A stretch of DNA of 64,000 nt from Taenia hydatigena (lineage: Eukaryota > Platyhelminthes > Cestoda > Cyclophyllidea > Taeniidae). The notes beneath the pieces are model-generated. The model had not been told where the DNA came from. It made no database searches and was given only the letters and a program-made list of their open reading frames with translations. Positions 59,691-64,000 of the stretch are shown in pieces. The position numbers and the translations under genes were made by a program. Where the stretch lies: contig JADWOT020000001.1 of NCBI GenBank assembly GCA_036345935.2, forward strand, positions 10,037,801-10,101,800. The letters run 5' to 3'. Position 1 is the first letter of the stretch; each line of letters begins with the position of its first letter.

Positions 59691-61662
59691 CTTGCTATGA
59701 TTCACCATGTGGAATGATAAGGAATGCGATAACAGTATCTGTCTACTATATTCTGCAAGTGTGGAAGCTCGTAAATTGTCCGCGCGCCTACGTTAGAGCA
59801 CTTGGATTCCCAATTTTACGGTCTCTCTTCAGTTACTCCACTTAGGAGCTCAAGAGTAATCCAGCCTGTGTCAGCAAGACCCTCCATTATTAGACTATTA
59901 CAAGCCCATCCCTTTGCCTAAGACCACTGCATTTCTATGAGGCTGTACTACCACAATTGCGTGACTCTCATATCAAGAAAATATTGCTTAGTGGGAAGCT
60001 AAGGAGTCCACTTCAACTACAAAAGTCAAGTGCCCTACTAAACCAACATAAAGTACCTTCTACTTGCCTACTTTTCGAAAAGTATCAGCTAGAGTGATCA
60101 AAGAGGCCTGGTACAGGGTCAATGATTGCTCATGTCTACAAGAGAAGTGACCAGTACTTTGACGCTGATACGACGGCCTCAAGAGGTCGCATCGGATATC
60201 AGTGGCAGCTAGTGAGACATGGCAACTCAAGCAGTCCTTTGGACAATTAACGTCATAGATGACAACTTGTAATTACCAACCACTCGCATAACATTTCGTC
60301 CTCCCTCACACTTCGTCCATGGCCGAATTGCTAGCCTACGTGGATGTTGCATCGAATTCAGATTGAATGGTTGCCAAAGTTGCAGCGATTATTTGGACAT
60401 ACAAACGTCATCACGATGCCGGATGGTGCATGTCTTGGAGCCACAGCAAGAGGAGGAGGAAGAGTCCAAGACAGAAATCGAAATATTCGAAAACCGATTA
60501 GGCGTCAGCATGTACTTTCTTTCCATAATTTCATCATCCGAGTTTTAGACACTTAAATATGGTGGTGAATATAAGGAAATGTTGCCCAAATGATCAATAA
60601 TACTAAAATGTCGTGGTAGTCATAAATTCACGGGACTGTGTTGAACTAACACTCATGTAATGAATCTTATTAAACAACCACCATTTGCGCCTTAAAATCA
60701 CGTCATATTATGTGAATAACGCTTTGTCAAATAAATGCTGCAATTTCCTTACTGATCGCTCATTTTCCTTATGAACATCTGCATAACAAAGAGACAGATA
60801 GCTTAGACCGCCATTGATTTGTTGGAACTCGCCTCATTTTGACTAGCCAAATACAGCTTTGCACCTGTACTCACCAGTTGCATCGTGCAGATCGCGTTCG
60901 ACAGGGAAATTTCAAGTGTGAGTCTTGCTGGTAGCGCTTTGAAATCCAGGCAGGCATGAGCAAATGGAGATGAAGCGTATTGTACCTTTTGGGTGTATAT
61001 CGCATGAGCAACAAGTATATCGGTGTTGGTGACGTAATAAGCGATATGATTGTGAAAGCCAATTTATGCTGCAAGCGCTTCTGCTAACAAATAACGTAAA
61101 AGAGCCGCAGAACAAACTAATGAATTGCGCAGCCCTTTATTTTGTCGTTCGTTAATTCATGGTCAGCAAACGAAATCCATCTGCCTAACTCCTGCAACTA
61201 TTACCACTCACCGTCTGATGCAGCTGTGAGCCAGTGACTGCATCACTCGTGTCACAAACGTCCTTCTTTAAGGCTCCTGACACTGCGTTCTCTGATTTTC
61301 TCAGCCAGCTTCGTTCAAAGTGGAACTGTTAATTGGTCTTGGGTTCATGGTGCAAGTAATTTGACCATATTAGCCGAGTCTAATTTAAGAGAGTGGAATT
61401 CATCACTTCTTCTCATGCGTCAATGAATTCGAAGCCAAATCATCCCTCATTTGTGCGGCTCCTCAACAAAGCGAATGTTGATGATTGAATGCAGCCCACT
61501 TCGATGCAAACAGGAGACAAACTACTTGTAGTTAGATCGCTACTTGTAATCTCTGATTGCTTCGTCTTCTTCCTTCACTTTAGATAACATCATCGGCTAT
61601 AGTGCCACTTTGGAGTGAATCATGGAGACACTTGCATTTCGATGCCATGCACTGCAACTAGT
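59691..61662. other. Single-copy DNA without confident gene
   Basis: Two overlapping plus-strand frames near 60344-60556 (one with LEPQQEEEEESKTEIEIFEN) are open over the same DNA. Neither could be joined to other exons. Confidence 0.4.
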
Positions 61663-62367
61663 TCAGTTGACTCTAAATTTGAAATTTTTTGATGTGTTTT
61701 GATGCAATAAGTACACAAGTTGTGATTTGCTATTATGCACTTGTTCAAGTAGAGTGTTAGGAATAGAACATTTGTCCTTCCGTCGTAAAATTGGGAGCAT
61801 TTGCGTGCATTCCAGGGCGATGCAGCAGCCTCTTCCTCTTCTGCCTCCAATATCGTAGCAACAGCCGTTAAGTGGAAATTTAACTCCACTAATTATAGCA
61901 ATGTTTTGTTTACATTTTAAACTCAGCGGATTTATCTGATTGACAAGTTGAAAAGTGAAGGCTACTTACCAAGTCTGTTTTCGGATCCACAGCAAAAAGG
62001 AGAATTTGACTCGCCTTATCACAATATTACAGTTGACTGAACAAAATCTCACAAATTTGTCGGCAGAATTGCTGGTTGCCTCTCCCACAACCAAATACTT
62101 TCCCAACTCAGTGGTACCAACATTTGGTAGGTGACATCTGGTTTTATCTTTGTTTCCAAAAAAAGCTTGCCTTGACGCGGCAATGACGTGTTTCCATCCT
62201 TTGTATAGACCATGTAGACCTCCTAGCAAAGCAGTGATTAGGTTGACTGCTTTTTGATTGCAAGTGGTGCATTTGCTTTGACGCAAATCTGACATTGTTA
62301 AACCTGAACTATTCTCCCACAGATAGGTTGTTATACAATTCAGCAAGGCATAGAGGCAGCGAACCAT
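61663..62367 (-). CDS. Cysteine-rich protein, two exons (about 207 aa)
   Basis: ATG at 62367; exon 62367-61970 with a strong donor (TG|GTAAGTAG), an 81-nt intron, and exon 61888-61663 (TGA). The phase 2 join gives Cys. The N-terminus MVRCLYALLNCITTYLW is hydrophobic and could be a signal peptide, or the exon could be internal (acceptor ...CTCTTCAG just upstream of the ATG). Cysteine-rich parts: KCTTCNQKAV, VRFCSVNCN, CGVKFPLNGCCYDIGG, RGCCIALECTQM, KDKCS. GKYLVVGEATS is faintly reminiscent of netrin-like (NTR) modules, but the spacing does not match well. About 15 cysteines suggest an extracellular disulfide-bonded protein. Not recognised. Confidence 0.5.
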
Positions 62368-62379
62368 GAAGCTGAAGAG

Positions 62380-64000
62380 CGTAGGAACTGACTACTCCGA
62401 ATCGGCATTTCATGGACTGCAGCAATAAATGAGACCAGAACCCACTCATAGGGTACGGGCGTATTAAAAAACCACTGGCTTTATTTATGACACATTTGGA
62501 AATAAGGAAAGTGTTAATAGTGGCATCAAAGGTAATGCAAACGGTGCATGTCTGACCAATTTCCCAACAAAGTGCAGTACTGTAATAAATGTTATCAGCA
62601 AGAGAATTGTGTGTAACTCAAAAAGTTAAGTGGTCGTCATTGGCACAGGTTTACTATTTTGAGAATAATGACTCACTGCTCATGATCAAACAATACCTAA
62701 TTTTGAGCTGGATGCTGCATGTAGTGCTAAAACTCCTCAAACATTTCTGACACAAAAGTAAAAGGGCATTTATGGATAAAACAGGGAAGACTTATGAATT
62801 TGGCAGGATAAGTAAAAGGAAGTGATTTAGGCATAAGATTTTGGGGTAACACCAGACAAATGTCAAAAAAGCTGAAGTGATTCGTGATTTTGGGCAGTGG
62901 CTAAGACAGTAAAAAAGAAAAGAGAAGCAACAGAGTATGCAGTTGGCAAGGAAAGTTGTGAGTTGAATGGTAATTAGTAAAGGGAAATGGACGTCAGCGA
63001 TAGCCTTGCGCACAAGTCCGTGGGTTTGGCACCCCATTGGGGATGTGCTGCCTGGGTCTGGGTTAGTACACACGCTGATAAGTGACAGAAGTGGAACGCT
63101 CAGGATCGCTGACTCACTTTGTTACGTTTCAATCAGCTGCACCTTACTTTAGTCTGCCCTGCTACCCTCTATTCTTCAACACTCCTCTTCTCATATTTGT
63201 GCTAGCTCGTACAGTCGAGTCTGTCCCATCATATTACATCTCTTCGCACCGGACTTGATTGCAAACCATTGCGCGTACATATTACCGTATTGAATAAGGT
63301 AATATTAACGGATGAGGCATTGACGTTGGTGGTGGAGACGGATGCTGTGTTCATGGAGCTGTCGGCGGCCGCATCAGGAAATAAATGAGTGCAAGCGCGT
63401 TGAAGCGTATTTGTGGAAGGTGGCCGTTCAGTTTGCATTCGTAAATGCATCGTCAATTGCACGAAGTCCTACAATGCGATTCGCAAAGTTGGTACACATC
63501 AATGTACGCAAATGGAAAAAGTTGCGGACACACATCACTTTAGCATAAATGTGCATTTTCTGATCCTATTTCTGCATGCATAGATTCCTAACTTATGTCA
63601 TGCCTCTAATTTGTAATTTAGGTACTTAGATTTGGATCTTCAAAACGTAATCAAGTTCCCTTAAGCTAGTTTGCGTTCGCGCATTTATGGCTGCAATTTA
63701 TTAATTATTGAAATCCTGCAATGTGTGCTTGGAGATTTGAAGCCTTACTGCAAACAAACTTTTCCATCTTGGTAATATCCGTCTTTGCGCATTCGCAAGT
63801 GGCACTAATTGAGCGATTACAGTGTTTTCGGCAGATACAACATCATAAAGCGGCCAGACAATTGGTTATTTTGCTTACAGCTACTGAGAAATCCATCGTT
63901 GCATTAATTGCATGGCCGAACTCAAATCACAATTAGGATTTGCTCTGTCACTTTCCATCAGATCCCATTTTATGTCTTTTTTTCTAGGCTACCGTAGCTG
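62380..64000. other. Single-copy DNA without confident gene
   Basis: Short frames only. Around 63290-63400 both strands have open, protein-like frames (plus: TLVVETDAVFMELSAAASG), and I cannot tell whether either is an exon. No repeats recognised. Confidence 0.4.

Overview
The window reads as a stretch of a tapeworm (cestode flatworm) nuclear genome. The genes that can be rebuilt consist of short exons joined by very short GT-AG introns (many 28-40 nt, others 48-82 nt), as is usual in cestodes. Base composition is moderate, there is no operon-like packing, and LTR-only retrotransposon remnants occur of the kind described in taeniid tapeworms. Genus and species cannot be fixed by reading. Most of the window is duplicated, partly decayed DNA with a few intact multi-exon genes. 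All gene models are manual splice reconstructions checked for reading phase; none has transcript support.

Layout. 1-9.35 kb: single-copy DNA with 3' parts of several unrecognised multi-exon genes and a group of LTR fragments. 9.35-21.4 kb (module A) and 21.5-32.1 kb (module B): two tandem copies of a 10.6-11.6 kb segment separated by a 100-N gap. Each carries, on the minus strand, an intact ten-exon BTB-BACK-Kelch gene (570 and 567 aa), plus decayed gene fragments in its left half. 32.3-33.1 kb: a small four-exon histone-fold gene. 33.65-36.8 kb (module C): an inverted partial copy of the left part of A/B. 36.8-39.9 kb: nothing recognised. 39.9-40.9 kb: a decayed intronless AGC-type protein-kinase frame. 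41.4-41.7 kb: an LTR with a 5-bp target-site duplication. 42.5-59.7 kb: a second duplicated region (blocks D, E, F) with decayed genes, interleaved with tandem-repeat arrays and a small secreted-protein gene (51.0-51.6 kb). 59.7-64 kb: single-copy DNA with a two-exon cysteine-rich protein gene.

Best observations. (1) The two Kelch genes differ about three times more in their propeller exons than in their short introns. The changes cluster at the two loop positions per blade that contact substrates in KEAP1-type proteins, so they look like diversifying E3-ligase substrate adaptors. (2) Arrays of one ~54-bp satellite family lie at the left edge of all five direct duplicated blocks, suggesting the array is involved in the duplication. 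(3) An intronless frame of about 260 codons was disabled by different stop codons in its two copies.
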